Shown here: positions 1 to 9,822 of the stretch, piece after piece
How positions within the stretch are numbered: the stretch's first letter is position 1
Layout of the letters: every line of letters starts with the position of its first letter
Assembly: GCF_044377145.1 (NCBI RefSeq)
Contig: NZ_JBILJQ010000002.1
Location: forward strand, 148,108 to 212,107
Length of the DNA: 64,000 nucleotides
Source: Aquimonas sp044377145
Lineage (GTDB): Bacteria; Pseudomonadota; Gammaproteobacteria; Xanthomonadales; Xanthomonadaceae
Direction of reading: 5' to 3'
Position numbers and translations under genes: made by a program
Notes under the pieces: model-generated
What the model was told of the DNA's origin: nothing
Database searches by the model: none
The model's input: the letters and a program-made list of their open reading frames with translations, nothing else

Positions 1-1640
1 TACAGCACCGGGCCATCGGCGGCCAGCGGCGCCGCATAGATGCGGGTCGCGTTCTGATACAGGTAGTTGAACTCGAAGGCCGAAAAACCGAGGTTGAAAT
101 CGCGGTTCGACAGGAAGTACAGATAGCGCCCCTCGGGGTCGAAGGTCGGCGCGAACTCGCTGGTTTCGTCCGGCGTGAGCTGCTGGGTCGCGGCGCTGTC
201 GACGCTGTACAGCCAGATCGAGCCATTGCGGCTGCCGCCGGTTTTCACATAGGCCACGAAGCGGCTGTCCGGCGACCAGCTGTACTGGGTGATGTCCTCC
301 TGCACCGAGTTGTCGAGCTCGGCGGTGACGCCGCTCTCGGCATTCACCAGCCGCAGCCGCTGGCGCTTGTCGGCGTACACGAAGTGGCGGCTGTCCGGCG
401 ACCACAGCGGCTGGAACCGCCAGATATCGCCATCGGTGCTCACCCGCCGCGCCGCGCTGCTGCCGTCCTGCGCCTGCACGTACAGCTCGTACTCGCCCGA
501 TGCATCGGAAAGGTAGGCCACTGAACGGCCGTCCGGCGACCAGCTGACGCTGTGCTCGCGGGCGTCCGGCGTCCGCGACAGATTGCGCGTCTCGCCGTGC
601 TTGGCCGGCACGCTGAAGACCTCGCCGCGGGCGCCGAACAGGGCGCGCTTGCCGTCGGGTGACAGGTCAAAGCTCTCGATGTTTTTTGAGGCATCGACAA
701 ACCGCGGCAGGGTCTGCGGCAGATCGCCGCGCACGGTGATCGGAATCTGCCGGGTCTGCCCACTGGCGGGGATGAACTGCCACAGCGCGCCGCCATTCTC
801 GAACACGATGCTGTCCGGGCCGGCGCTCGGCCAGAGCACGTCGAACCCGCTGAACTCGGTCAGCTGATGCGGCTCGCCACCAGTCACCGGCATACCGAAC
901 AGATTGAGCGTGTAGTTGCGGTCCGAAACGAAGTACACCTGGTCGCCCACCCACATCGGCTGATGGTCGGTGGCCGGGTGGTCGGTCAGCTGCTGTGAGG
1001 TGTTGTTGACCAGGTCGTAGGTCCACACGTCCTGCGCGCGGCCGCCGCGGTAGCGCTTCCAGCTGCGGAAATCGCGATCGATCGGCGTGTACACGAACTG
1101 CGTTCCATCCGGGCTGAGCATGCCGCCGCCGGTTTCAGGGATCGCCAGCGGCTGCTCCATGCCGCCGTCGACCGGAACGAGATACGGGCGCCCGCTGCGC
1201 TCGTCGTAGGGCACGCGATTCATGCGCACCAGCACGTGCTGACCATCCGGGGTCCAGTCCAGCACCCGGTTGTCCGTACCGCCGCGCGGCGGCATCGGGC
1301 CGACATCGTTGTACCAGGTCAGCTGCCGCGGCTCACCGCCGCCGGCCGGCATCACGTACACCTGGCGGGTGCCGTTGTACTCGGCCGCGAACGCGATCTG
1401 CGAGCCGTCCGGCGAGAACTTCGGGTACAGCTCCGAGCCCGCATGCGAAGTCATCCGCTGCGCCACGCCGCCGGCGGTCGAGGCGATGTAGATGTCACCG
1501 GCATAGACGAAGGTCACCCGCTCGCCGTGGACATCCGGAAAGCGCAGCAGCTTGGTCTCCGCACTGGCCGAAGCCGCAGCGCCGAGACCGGCAACAACAA
1601 GACTCGCGCGCAGCGCGCGGCTGAGAAGGCTGGGGGCCAT
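1..1640 (-). CDS. Tricorn-protease-like S41 family peptidase, N-terminal propeller part (runs off the window)
   Basis: The reading frame starts at the ATG complementary to 1638-1640 and stays open to the window edge (546 codons visible). The first ~27 residues form a Sec signal peptide ending near ASA-ET. The rest is a run of TolB/WD40-like blades with repeated SPDG, SPDS and TPDG motifs (for example YPKFSPDGSQIAF and WSPDGRSVAYLSD), and the segment LTWYNDVGPMPPRGG is typical of the N-terminal propellers of bacterial tricorn homologues. Such proteins cleave peptides with a C-terminal PDZ plus S41 serine protease core, which would lie outside the window, so the catalytic part is not seen. A periplasmic location is inferred from the signal peptide. 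The alternative, a plain TolB-like propeller protein, is less likely. Confidence 0.88.
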   Translation of the reverse strand, partial: MAPSLLSRALRASLVVAGLGAAASASAETKLLRFPDVHGERVTFVYAGDIYIASTAGGVAQRMTSHAGSELYPKFSPDGSQIAFAAEYNGTRQVYVMPAGGGEPRQLTWYNDVGPMPPRGGTDNRVLDWTPDGQHVLVRMNRVPYDERSGRPYLVPVDGGMEQPLAIPETGGGMLSPDGTQFVYTPIDRDFRSWKRYRGGRAQDVWTYDLVNNTSQQLTDHPATDHQPMWVGDQVYFVSDRNYTLNLFGMPVTGGEPHQLTEFSGFDVLWPSAGPDSIVFENGGALWQFIPASGQTRQIPITVRGDLPQTLPRFVDASKNIESFDLSPDGKRALFGARGEVFSVPAKHGETRNLSRTPDAREHSVSWSPDGRSVAYLSDASGEYELYVQAQDGSSAARRVSTDGDIWRFQPLWSPDSRHFVYADKRQRLRLVNAESGVTAELDNSVQEDITQYSWSPDSRFVAYVKTGGSRNGSIWLYSVDSAATQQLTPDETSEFAPTFDPEGRYLYFLSNRDFNLGFSAFEFNYLYQNATRIYAAPLAADGPVL

Positions 1641-1794
1641 GGAACATCCTCACCGATGGGGTGCGGCGAGTATGGCGGTGGGTGGAGCGTGAAGAGCGGG
1701 CCGTTGGTTGGGGGCCTCGAATGAAGACATGGTGCAGAGTCGAAAGAAAGGTGCGTGACCCGGATGGATGTGCGATCCGGGCCACGCCCTCGTT

Positions 1795-1899
1795 CTACAA
1801 GTAACCGACGACAAATCCCAGAGCGAGTACCAGCTTTGCAGCAGCTGATATCACCTGAGCGACATCGACAGTCACCTTCACCGCGATCTGCCTTTTCAT
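1795..1899 (-). CDS. 34-residue small protein, unknown function
   Basis: A short ORF begins at the ATG complementary to 1897-1899 with an excellent Shine-Dalgarno (GGAGG, 6 nt before the ATG) and ends with TAG. The product starts MKRQIAVKVTVDV and ends ALGFVVGYL: a basic N-terminus followed by a hydrophobic, alanine/valine-rich stretch that could lie in or on a membrane. It lies ~150 bp upstream of the tricorn gene on the same strand. I do not recognise a family. The strong RBS and plausible composition favour a real gene, but at this length chance cannot be excluded. Confidence 0.45.
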   Translation of the reverse strand: MKRQIAVKVTVDVAQVISAAAKLVLALGFVVGYL

Positions 1900-2040
1900 G
1901 GAATGCCTCCATGCAATTGCAGTCACAGCAGCGCTGCGCGACCACGTTCATTCCTTGGCCGTGCTTTGGAGAGTACTGCTCAGAAGCGGGCTTCCCCTCG
2001 CGCGAACTCGGGACCGGCGACTTCGCATTGACCTCCTGAC

Positions 2041-2570
2041 GGAGCGCGTGCCCGCGCTCCGGGGAGGTGTCCCGAGCGGCGCCGGCCATTCGCGTGGCGG
2101 ACGATTCGTGTTCAGGGCCTCCCGGAGTCGAGTGTATTCACAATCGATAATTTGCTGCACTACCGTTTGACGGAGGCGGAGTCTCCAAGTCCCGCGTGGT
2201 CGGCTTCTGCGGGCAGGAAGCCCGCGCTCTACCCGGGGCCCCTGGGCAGCGGCGGGAGGCGGTCGGTCCGCCCGAAGGGTCGCCGGCAGGGATGCCGGCG
2301 AGGTTCGTGACAGTGCAGGGACGCACTGTCCACGAACCCCGACCACCTCACGCGAACCCGAAGTGCAGGATGCACGTAGGGCGCGGACGAGGGGTGGCCT
2401 TCTCTTTGGTTACTTTCTCTTGGCCACTCAAGAGAAAGTGACTCGGCCGGCCCGCAGGGCCGACCGAAAGCTCTTGCTCTTGATCTTGCTTTCCGCTTCG
2501 GTCACACGAAGAGCGGTGCGGTGCTGATGTCGCCCAACAGCTGCGGTGGGTCAAGACCCACCCTATGGGC
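2041..2570. repeat. Hairpin-rich intergenic repeat region, no gene
   Basis: No convincing gene lies between the small ORF and the decayed transporter. The stretch is a chain of inverted repeats: GGAGCGCG/CGCGCTCC (2041-2060), GCGGGC/GCCCGC (~2208-2225), CGCCGGC/GCCGGCG (~2281-2300), a 15-bp arm pair at 2302-2316 and 2323-2338, ACTTTCTCTT/AAGAGAAAGT (2412-2439) and GGTGGGTC/GACCCACC (2545-2562). The text around 'TTTGGTTACTTTCTC' and 'GGGTGGGTC..GACCCACC' resembles dispersed intergenic repeats I know from Xanthomonadaceae genomes. That resemblance is from memory; the hairpins are seen directly. Confidence 0.6.
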
Positions 2571-2575
2571 CCGCC

Positions 2576-2963
2576 TCAGGCCATCCTCACCCATCGAATC
2601 AAAGTCGCAAAATTCGGCGGCTTGCCATGCATCAGCAAACCAACCCGGAACACCTTGCCGGCGACCCGCATCGCCGCCATCGTCGACAGCACGCCGATCA
2701 CCAGCGCCAGCCCGATCTGCCAGACCGGCGGCGGGGTGTTGTAGCTGATCCGCATCACCATCACGAAGGGGCTGACCGCCGGGGTCCGGCAGTCACGCCT
2801 TCTCGGCTTCGACATCAGCATCAGCCGCCAGCGCGTGAACTGCAGGCGACTTGAAATTGCTCAGCAGCGGAACGGCCAGCATGGCGACCAGACCGATGAT
2901 GAAACCCTTGGTCATGGCCGTGGCCACGAACTCGCGCCAGGCGATCTGCAGGATCTTGCTCAT
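2576..2963 (-). pseudogene. Decayed ABC-2 type permease (NatB-like)
   Basis: The frame starting at the ATG complementary to 2961-2963 reads MSKILQIAWREFVATAMTKGF..., the typical N-terminus of NatB-type permeases, but after ~36 residues it runs into unrelated sequence and stops at 2793. In another frame (about 2790 down to 2576) the typical permease C-terminus appears (SPFVMVMRIS ... AGKVFRVGLLMHGK). The several hundred residues normally between these ends are missing, so the gene has a large internal deletion plus a frame change. Its start overlaps the stop of the ATPase gene (ATGA), as in an intact NatAB operon. Confidence 0.8.
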
Positions 2964-3891
2964 GCCAGGTGTTCCCGGTTGATATCGGTGCCGACGATGT
3001 CGATGAAGATGTCCTCAAGACTCGGACGCACGATCTCAAGCTTGGCGGGCGGCCACTCGCGGGCCAGCGCCGCCAGCGTGGCCGGCAGATCGGTGCGCTC
3101 GGCCAGGGCGATGCGATAGCCGCGTCCCTGCGGTTCGATGCTCAGCACGCCGGGCAAGGCACGCACGCTTGCCGGCACTTCGCTTGCGGGTTTCAAGGGC
3201 TCCAACTGGATGGCATTCCGCTGATGCCCGGCGCTGATGCCGCTGAGGGTGTCATCCAGCACCTTGCGACCCTGGTGAATCATCACGATGTGCTCGCACA
3301 TGGCTTCGGCCTGTGGCATCACATGTGTCTCGAACAGCACGGTGCAGCCGCGCGCATGCTCGGCTTCAATCAGAGCTTTCAGCAGCCGCATTTCGACCGG
3401 GTCGAGTCCGTTGAAGTGCTCATCCAGAATCAGCAGCTCGGGCGTGTGGATGACGGCGGCGATGAACTGCACCTTTTGCTGCATGCCCTTCGACAGCTCT
3501 TCGCGGGGCTTCTTGGCCACTTCGGCCAGGCCGACCCGTTCCAGCCACTGCAGGCCGCGACGCTTGGCATCCGCGCGGGTCAAGCCCTTTAGCACGCCCA
3601 TGTGCAGCAGGAAGTCGACCATCTTCATCTTGCGGTAGACGCCACGCTTTTCCGGCAGATAGCCGATGCGGTCTTAGGCCCTCAGCGCCGAACCAGACCC
3701 AGCACCCGCACCTCGCCGCGATCGGGAAACAGAATCGACAGCAGCATTCGCAGCGAGGTGTTCTTGCCTGCGCCGTTGGGCCCGAAGATGCCCTACAGCG
3801 CGCCGCTGGGAACGCGGAGCTGGAGGTCCGTGACGGCCTGCTTGCCGCCGAAGGACTTGTGCAGGCCGATGAGTTCGATCGCGAGCGTCAC
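2960..3891 (-). pseudogene. Decayed ABC transporter ATPase (NatA-like)
   Basis: The coding trace starts at a GTG complementary to 3889-3891 (VTLAIELIGLHKSFGGKQAV), hits an in-frame TAG at 3793-3795 just before the Walker A segment, continues GIFGPNGAGKN, changes frame near 3675-3690, meets a second nonsense codon (TAA before DRIGYLPEKRG), then runs open to 2960. Walker A is GPNGAGKN rather than GKT/S. The downstream part keeps the signature LSKGMQQKVQF, Walker B LLILDE and the switch His. Two stops, a frameshift and a damaged P-loop make this a pseudogene. A downstream 222-codon ORF from 3628 remains open but lacks the P-loop. Confidence 0.85.
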
Positions 3892-4166
3892 GCAGGGCTC
3901 CGGTACGTGGAGGGGTGAGCGCGCGGGAGCATTCGGGAGATCAGGATGTGACTCCCTTCCATCCCGGCATTGGCGCCACCGACCCAAAAACGAGCTGTTG
4001 ATTCGGCCAGCTGAAGTTTGAAGCGCAAGGCTTTCACGAAACGCGCGTCAACCCGCGCGCTGTGCCGAAAGCGTTCAATCGTCATCGTGCCGGATCAATA
4101 GGTGGCGCCTGCAAAGCCGCGCGCCGATGTTGTCGACGCATGACACGAGGCGCTACCTGCTCCATG

Positions 4167-4206
4167 AAGAGGGCCCGGCGACGCTTCGCGACCGCCGGAC
4201 CCTCTT
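4167..4206 (-). terminator. Hairpin after the giant Calx-beta/Ig protein gene
   Basis: AAGAGGG(c)CCGGCG is matched by CGCCGG(a)CCCTCTT around a 12-nt loop, starting 15 bp past the stop codon at 4222. It is a long GC-rich stem without a clear U-tract. The 275 bp between it and the pseudogene start hold no gene I can support. Confidence 0.55.
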
Positions 4207-4221
4207 GTTTCACTGCCGCGC

Positions 4222-7200
4222 CTAGACCGCGGTGCGGGAACCGCGCATCGATGCCCAGCCGATCGCCAGCACGGCGAGCAGCAGCAGAATCAGGCCGGCG
4301 GGTGTTTGCGTGGGAACGGTGGTCGGGGTGGGTATGGTGCCGAGCGTGTAGGCGCGGGTGCCGGTGAAGCCCGATGCATCAGTGACGGTCAGGGTGAAGT
4401 TGAAGACTCCGGAGGCGCTTGCAACGCCGCTGAGCAGACCTGAGGGGCTCAAGCTCAGACCAGGCGGCAGAATGCCGGTGGTGACCGCGTAGGTGTAGGG
4501 CCCAGTACCGCCGCTGGCGTTCAGCTGCAGATTGATGGCCGAACCCACCGCCAATCCGGGCGGGAGCGAGGTCAGGATGCTGATGGTCGGCGTTGCGATC
4601 TGCAGCGTGTAGGCGTTGCTGACCGTCGCTGCCGTGCCGCCGGTGCTGTCGGTCGCCTGCACGCTGAAGCTGAAGCTGCCGCTCACGGTCGGCGTGCCGC
4701 TGAGCACGCCTGCGGTGCTGAGGCTCAGTCCCGCCGGCAGTGTTCCCGCACTGACCGCGTAGGTGTAGGGCGCGACGCCACCACTGGCCGTGAAGGTGGC
4801 GCTGTAGGGGCTGGCGCCTGCGCCATTGGGCAGGCTGGCCGGCAGCAGGCTCAGGGTCGGCACGCCGATCACCACCGTATAGACGCGGTTGCCGGTCTGG
4901 GTGTTGGCATCGCTGGCAGTCACAGTGAAGCCGAAGCTGCCGCTGGCGGTCGGTGTGCCCGAGAGCACGCCGCCACTGCTGAGGCTCAAGCCCGTCGGCA
5001 AGCTGCCGGCGCTGACACTGAAGCTGTACGGGGCGACGCCGCCGCTGGCGCTGAGGGTCTGCGAGTACGCCGCTGCAGCGGTACCACCGGGCAGGGTCGC
5101 CGGTGCCACCACCACGGTCGGCGCGCCTACTTCGACGGTGTAGTTGCGGGCGATCGAGAACGGCGCGCCGGTACCGGTCAGACCGGTGTCGGTGGCGGTG
5201 ACCGTGATCGGGAAGCTGCCAGGTGCGGTCGGCGTGCCGCTCACGGTGTTGCCGCTGAAGCTCAGGCCGGCTGGCAGTGCGCCGGTGAGCGCGTAGGTGT
5301 ACGGGCCCGGGCTGCCGCCAGCGGTAAACGCCTGGCTGTACGCCGCGCCGTAAGCGACAGTGAGCGGACCGGCTGCCGGGGTGAGCGTGAGCGTCGGCGC
5401 GCCCACCGTCAGGGTGTAGGCGCGGCTACCGGTCTGGCTGTTGGCATCGGTCGCGGTGACGGTGAAGTTGAAGCTGCCCACGGCCGTCGGCGTGCCGGTC
5501 AAGGCGCCGCCGGTGGCCAAGCTCAGCCCTGCCGGCAGGGCGCCTGCAGTCACAGTGAGCGCGTAGGGGGCCACACCGCCACTGGCCGTGAGGGTCTGGC
5601 TGTAGGCCACGGCCGCCGTCGGACCCGGCAGCGACGCCGGGTTCACCGCGATCGTCGGCGCAGCCACTTCGATCAGATACGTTTCCACGACGAAGAACGG
5701 CGCGCCCGCGCCGGTGGCGCTATCGGACAGCCTGATGTCGAAGATGTAGCTGCCCGGCGTCATCGGCGTCCCAGAGAGCGTGCTCCCGGTGAGGCTCAGC
5801 CCTGGCGGCAGGGCACCGGCGGTCACCTGGAAACTGTACGGAGCGATGCCAGCGTTGCCGGAGTAGTTCAGCGAGAACGGGGCACCGTAAGTCGCGTTGA
5901 TCGGATTCACTGACGTCGGCGAGGGCAAAAGCGTCAGCAACGGACCTGCGACGGTCAGCGTGAACGACTGGCTGATCGTGAACGGCCCGCTCCCGGTGCT
6001 GCTATCGACGGCCGAGGCATTCAGCGCAAAGCTGCCCGCCTGGGTCGGTGTGCCCGAGAACGTCACGCTGTTCGCAGTGCTGCCGGTGATCGACAGCCCG
6101 GCCGGCAGGTTGGTGACCTGGTAGCCGCTCCAGGGCTGGGCTCCGCCATTCCAGGTGAAGGTCTGCGTGTAGGGGGCCGCCACCGTTGCAGCGAAACCGC
6201 CGCTCGGAGTGATGGTGACCACCGGGTTGCTGACTGTGACGGTGACCGTGGCAGGCGCCGAGGTGCCGGCGCTGTTGGTGGCGGTGTAGGTGAAGGTGGC
6301 GCTACCGGCAAAACCTGCGGTCGGCTGGTAGGTGATGGTGGTACCGGTGGCGATGGCGGTTCCGCTGCTGGCCGGCGTCACGATGGCGACCGAGGTCGGC
6401 GTGCCGCCGGTGATGTTCAGCGGTGCATTGGTCGCGGCGGCGTTGTAGGCCACGGTCAGCGTCGAATTGTTCGCCACCGGCGGGTTGTCGATCACCCCGA
6501 TGGTGTAGCTCCGGGTCGCGGTGTAGGGACCGGTGCCGGTGCTGCTGTCCGTGGCGGTGATGCTGAAGTTGAACGTGCCCAGAGCGCTCGGCGTGCCGGT
6601 GATGGCGCCGGTCGCGGCGTTGAGGTTCAGGCCGCCGGGCAGTGCGCCTGCAGTGACCGCATAGGCGTAGGGCGAGGTGCCGCCCGATGCCGGGAGGATC
6701 GACGTCGTGTACGTCGCACCCAGGGTAGCGCCCGGCAGCGGGGTCGCCGGCAAGACGATCGTCGGCGGCGCGATCACCACGGTGTAGGCCTGGTTGCCAA
6801 CAAAGGGCCCGGGGAACGGGCTGGTATCGGTCGCGCTGATGGTGAAGTTGAACGTGCCGCCTGCCGTCGGCGTACCGCTAAGCACGCCACCGGCGGACAG
6901 GGTGAGCCCCGCCGGTAGGGCACCCGCACTGACCGAGAACGCGTACGGAGCGACGCCGCCGCCCGCGGTCAGGGTCTGGCTGTAAGCCGCCGCGACGCCG
7001 CCATTCGGCAATGTGGCCGGATCAACGGTCACCGGCACATCGTCATTGGTGATTGTGCCAAGGCCCTGGTTGTCGCTGATCGTCGCGTTGGTCGCACCGC
7101 TCAAGTTGACGAAGAAGGTCTCGTTCGCCTCGGGCACGGTTTCACCGATCACCGGTACGGTGATCGTCCGGGTGGTCGCGCCAGCGGTGAAGGTCAGCGT

Positions 7201-9345
7201 GCCGCTGGTACTGGTGTAGTCCGCCGGCTGGGTCGCAGTGCCATCGACAGTGGCGTAGTTGACCTGCACCGTCTGTCCGCTGGCTGCACTCAGGGTCACC
7301 GTGAACACCGCATTGACGGTACCACTGTTGCCCTCGGTCACGGAAACGTCATTGATCGACAGGCTCGGCAGCGGATCGTCGTTGACGATAGTGCCCACGC
7401 CCTGGCCATCGACAACGACCGCGTTGACCACGTTGGTGACGTTGACGAAAAAGGTCTCGCTCGGCTCGTTCAACGTGTCGCCGTTGACCAGCACCGTGAA
7501 GGTGTAGGTGCTGGAGCCGGTGGGAATGGTCTGGCTGGTCAGGCTGTTGGCGACGTAGTCGACACCCGCCGTGGCGATGCCATTGGCGGTGGCGATGTCG
7601 AAGGTGACGCCGCCCGGGCCGGCCGGCGCACTCAGGCTCACCGTGAAGGTGAAGTTGGTGATGCCGGCATTGCCTTCGTTCGCGGTGACGTCGTTGATCA
7701 CCAGGTTCGGCAGATCGTCGTTGAGGATGGTGCCAGTAGCGCTGTTCGGCACGCCGACCGTGTAACCGGTGCCCGCGGCAAGCGTGAGGATGACTGTGTC
7801 GTCCGCTTCGATGGTGGCGTCGGCGGTCGGATTGACTGTGATCGTGCCGGTGGTGGCGCCGGCCGCGATGACCAGCGGCGAGGTGATCGTCGCGTAGTCG
7901 GTGCCGTTGGTCGCGGTGCCGGCGATTGTGTAGTTCACCGACGTCGCCGCGGACGGATTCGCCTGGTTCAGGGTGATGGTATAGACAAGATTCGGTGCGC
8001 CGTCCTCCGCCACTGCGGCGGGCGAGACGCTGATCGTCGCGCTCGGCACGTCGTCATTGAGGATGGTGCCGGTCGCGCTGGCGGGTGCACCGACGGTGTA
8101 GCCGGTGCCTGCAGCAACCGTCAGGATCACGGTTTCGTCCGCCTCGACCGTGCCGTCGACGTTCGGATTGATGGTGATGGTCGCAGTGGTCGCAGATGCA
8201 GGGATGACGACCGTGGCGACACCGCCGGCGTAGTCGGTGCCGGAGGTCGCGGTGCCGCCGGTGGTGATGTTGACCGTGGTCGGCGAACTCAAGTTGAGGC
8301 TGCGGGTGACCGTGTACGTCAGATTGGTGGCGCCGTCCTCGCTGACCGAGGCCGGCGAGACAGCGATCGACACCGAGGGCGGCGGGCTGACGGTCAGGGT
8401 GAAGGGTTCGACCTCGAAGTAGCTGCCCGGGCCGGTGCTGGCGTCAGTCACGCGCAGGGTCACGGGATAGTTGCCGGGCGCGGCAGCAGTGGTGCCACTG
8501 ACCACGCCGGCGCTGGAAACGGTGATACCGGCCGGGAAGGTGCCGGTTTCAAGCAGATAGGTGTGCGGCGCGACGCCGCCGGCGGTGCTGAGCGCCAGCG
8601 AGAAAGGCGCACTCTGGATGGCGGTGGCGCTGGCCGGGACGAGCGCGAGGCTCGGGTTCTGCACGGTGCCGGTATAGCCCCTGTCGACAAACTGGGCCGT
8701 CGGCGAGGTCGAATCGGTCGAACGGACACTGAAGCTGTAGGCGCCGCGCTGGGTCGGCGTGCCGCTGAGGACGCCACCGCTGGTCAGGGTCAGCCCAATG
8801 GGCAGAACGCCGCTCTGCAACGCGTACGTGTAGGGCGCGAGTCCGCCGGACGACGTCAGTGTCTGCGAAAACGGTGTGCCAGCGGTCAGCGTCGGCAGCG
8901 CGGCCGGCAGCACGGTGATCGGCGAGGCCGACGGGTTGATGGTGATCGTGAACCGGATGTCGCCGTTGCCGGCCAAGGAACCATCGCTGAGTTCAAAGAC
9001 ATCGGTCGAACCGATACCTGTGGAACCGTTGTGGCTGTAGTCCAGAAACCATTGGCTACCACCAGACTCGAGCCGGGTCGTGGCCGTGCCATGGTTTTCG
9101 AAGTCCCCAGCGCCGAAGCTGCCGCCGTCAATCGGGCCGATTCCGCCGTTGCCGGCCTGTTGACAGGCACTGATATTGATGGTGACCGACCCCCCGGAGG
9201 TGACGGTTGCCGTCTGGGCCGGGCATAGCACCGAGGTGTGCTGGGCGCTCGCAGCTCCGGACGCCAGCAGCGCGAACACTGCAAGCAGCAGCGCTGTTAA
9301 GGACAAACGCGCGTTCCGCGCGGCGTAACCGAGAACGAGTGACAT
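4222..9345 (-). CDS. Giant exported Ig-like (He_PIG)/Calx-beta repeat protein with IPTL-CTERM-like tail
   Basis: 1707 residues if started at the ATG complementary to 9343-9345, which has AGGGGAG ~9 nt upstream; the frame is open further upstream but that part lacks a signal peptide. Order seen: signal peptide (to ~28, ASAQ), unique N-domain, two He_PIG-type Ig repeats (GGLAPYTYALQSG style), four Calx-beta repeats at roughly 325-770 (each ending GTILNDD or similar), further He_PIG repeats, one cadherin-like Big domain around 955-1050 (FTYTATNSAGTSAPATVTV), and more He_PIG repeats, eleven in total by eye. The C-terminus (VPTQTPAGLILLLLAVLAIGW then basic MRGSR) resembles IPTL-CTERM sorting signals. 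Likely a cell-surface or released adhesin-like protein; ligand unknown. Confidence 0.85.
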   Translation of the reverse strand: MSLVLGYAARNARLSLTALLLAVFALLASGAASAQHTSVLCPAQTATVTSGGSVTINISACQQAGNGGIGPIDGGSFGAGDFENHGTATTRLESGGSQWFLDYSHNGSTGIGSTDVFELSDGSLAGNGDIRFTITINPSASPITVLPAALPTLTAGTPFSQTLTSSGGLAPYTYALQSGVLPIGLTLTSGGVLSGTPTQRGAYSFSVRSTDSTSPTAQFVDRGYTGTVQNPSLALVPASATAIQSAPFSLALSTAGGVAPHTYLLETGTFPAGITVSSAGVVSGTTAAAPGNYPVTLRVTDASTGPGSYFEVEPFTLTVSPPPSVSIAVSPASVSEDGATNLTYTVTRSLNLSSPTTVNITTGGTATSGTDYAGGVATVVIPASATTATITINPNVDGTVEADETVILTVAAGTGYTVGAPASATGTILNDDVPSATISVSPAAVAEDGAPNLVYTITLNQANPSAATSVNYTIAGTATNGTDYATITSPLVIAAGATTGTITVNPTADATIEADDTVILTLAAGTGYTVGVPNSATGTILNDDLPNLVINDVTANEGNAGITNFTFTVSLSAPAGPGGVTFDIATANGIATAGVDYVANSLTSQTIPTGSSTYTFTVLVNGDTLNEPSETFFVNVTNVVNAVVVDGQGVGTIVNDDPLPSLSINDVSVTEGNSGTVNAVFTVTLSAASGQTVQVNYATVDGTATQPADYTSTSGTLTFTAGATTRTITVPVIGETVPEANETFFVNLSGATNATISDNQGLGTITNDDVPVTVDPATLPNGGVAAAYSQTLTAGGGVAPYAFSVSAGALPAGLTLSAGGVLSGTPTAGGTFNFTISATDTSPFPGPFVGNQAYTVVIAPPTIVLPATPLPGATLGATYTTSILPASGGTSPYAYAVTAGALPGGLNLNAATGAITGTPSALGTFNFSITATDSSTGTGPYTATRSYTIGVIDNPPVANNSTLTVAYNAAATNAPLNITGGTPTSVAIVTPASSGTAIATGTTITYQPTAGFAGSATFTYTATNSAGTSAPATVTVTVSNPVVTITPSGGFAATVAAPYTQTFTWNGGAQPWSGYQVTNLPAGLSITGSTANSVTFSGTPTQAGSFALNASAVDSSTGSGPFTISQSFTLTVAGPLLTLLPSPTSVNPINATYGAPFSLNYSGNAGIAPYSFQVTAGALPPGLSLTGSTLSGTPMTPGSYIFDIRLSDSATGAGAPFFVVETYLIEVAAPTIAVNPASLPGPTAAVAYSQTLTASGGVAPYALTVTAGALPAGLSLATGGALTGTPTAVGSFNFTVTATDANSQTGSRAYTLTVGAPTLTLTPAAGPLTVAYGAAYSQAFTAGGSPGPYTYALTGALPAGLSFSGNTVSGTPTAPGSFPITVTATDTGLTGTGAPFSIARNYTVEVGAPTVVVAPATLPGGTAAAAYSQTLSASGGVAPYSFSVSAGSLPTGLSLSSGGVLSGTPTASGSFGFTVTASDANTQTGNRVYTVVIGVPTLSLLPASLPNGAGASPYSATFTASGGVAPYTYAVSAGTLPAGLSLSTAGVLSGTPTVSGSFSFSVQATDSTGGTAATVSNAYTLQIATPTISILTSLPPGLAVGSAINLQLNASGGTGPYTYAVTTGILPPGLSLSPSGLLSGVASASGVFNFTLTVTDASGFTGTRAYTLGTIPTPTTVPTQTPAGLILLLLAVLAIGWASMRGSRTAV

Positions 9346-9822
9346 GCGTCTGACTCCCCTGAATGATCGACCCGGATAACCCATTGGCTCTCTGCAGAGC
9401 ATTCGGTAGCGGGCAGTGCGCCCTGGCTGTTGAAGCCTTCGCGCTTTGCACGGCATCGCTGCCCCTGCAGACGGCCCCCCGTCATTGAAACAGATGCGCC
9501 TCGCTTGGGAAAGCTCGGCGATGCATTCCACGTGCAACGACGGAAAGAGACGCCCTGAACCTGCCGAAGGCGGCACGCAAGACGCGCGGGCGTGTGCAGG
9601 CACCCAGCCGTCGACTCACCTCGCAGCCTGCGGATGATCTCCTGACAGGCGGCGAGTAGATCCTTGACCACGTTTGTTTCGGCTGCAGTAGGGTCGATTG
9701 GCGAGGGTGAAGCGCGCGGCGCGCGTGCGAATCTGGGTCTTGTGGGACCAGCGAATGCGGTTCAGAGTACGCCGGCGCGGCGCACAAGCCGTCTGCGCCC
9801 ACCATCCAAGGGGAGGAGAGCG
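9346..9822. promoter_or_regulatory. Divergent intergenic region between the giant repeat protein and the tail-collar genes
   Basis: 477 bp without a supportable gene. It must hold the promoters for both directions. On the plus strand TTGACC at 9664-9669 is a fair -35 box with no clear -10. The ORF through the first collar gene stays open back to 9664, but the coding start is set by GGGGAGGAG just before the ATG at 9823. Confidence 0.35.

Noticed and set aside
1514..2346. Overlapping 191- and 132-codon minus-strand ORFs
   Set aside because: Cross the tricorn start and the hairpin repeats; no protein-like features.
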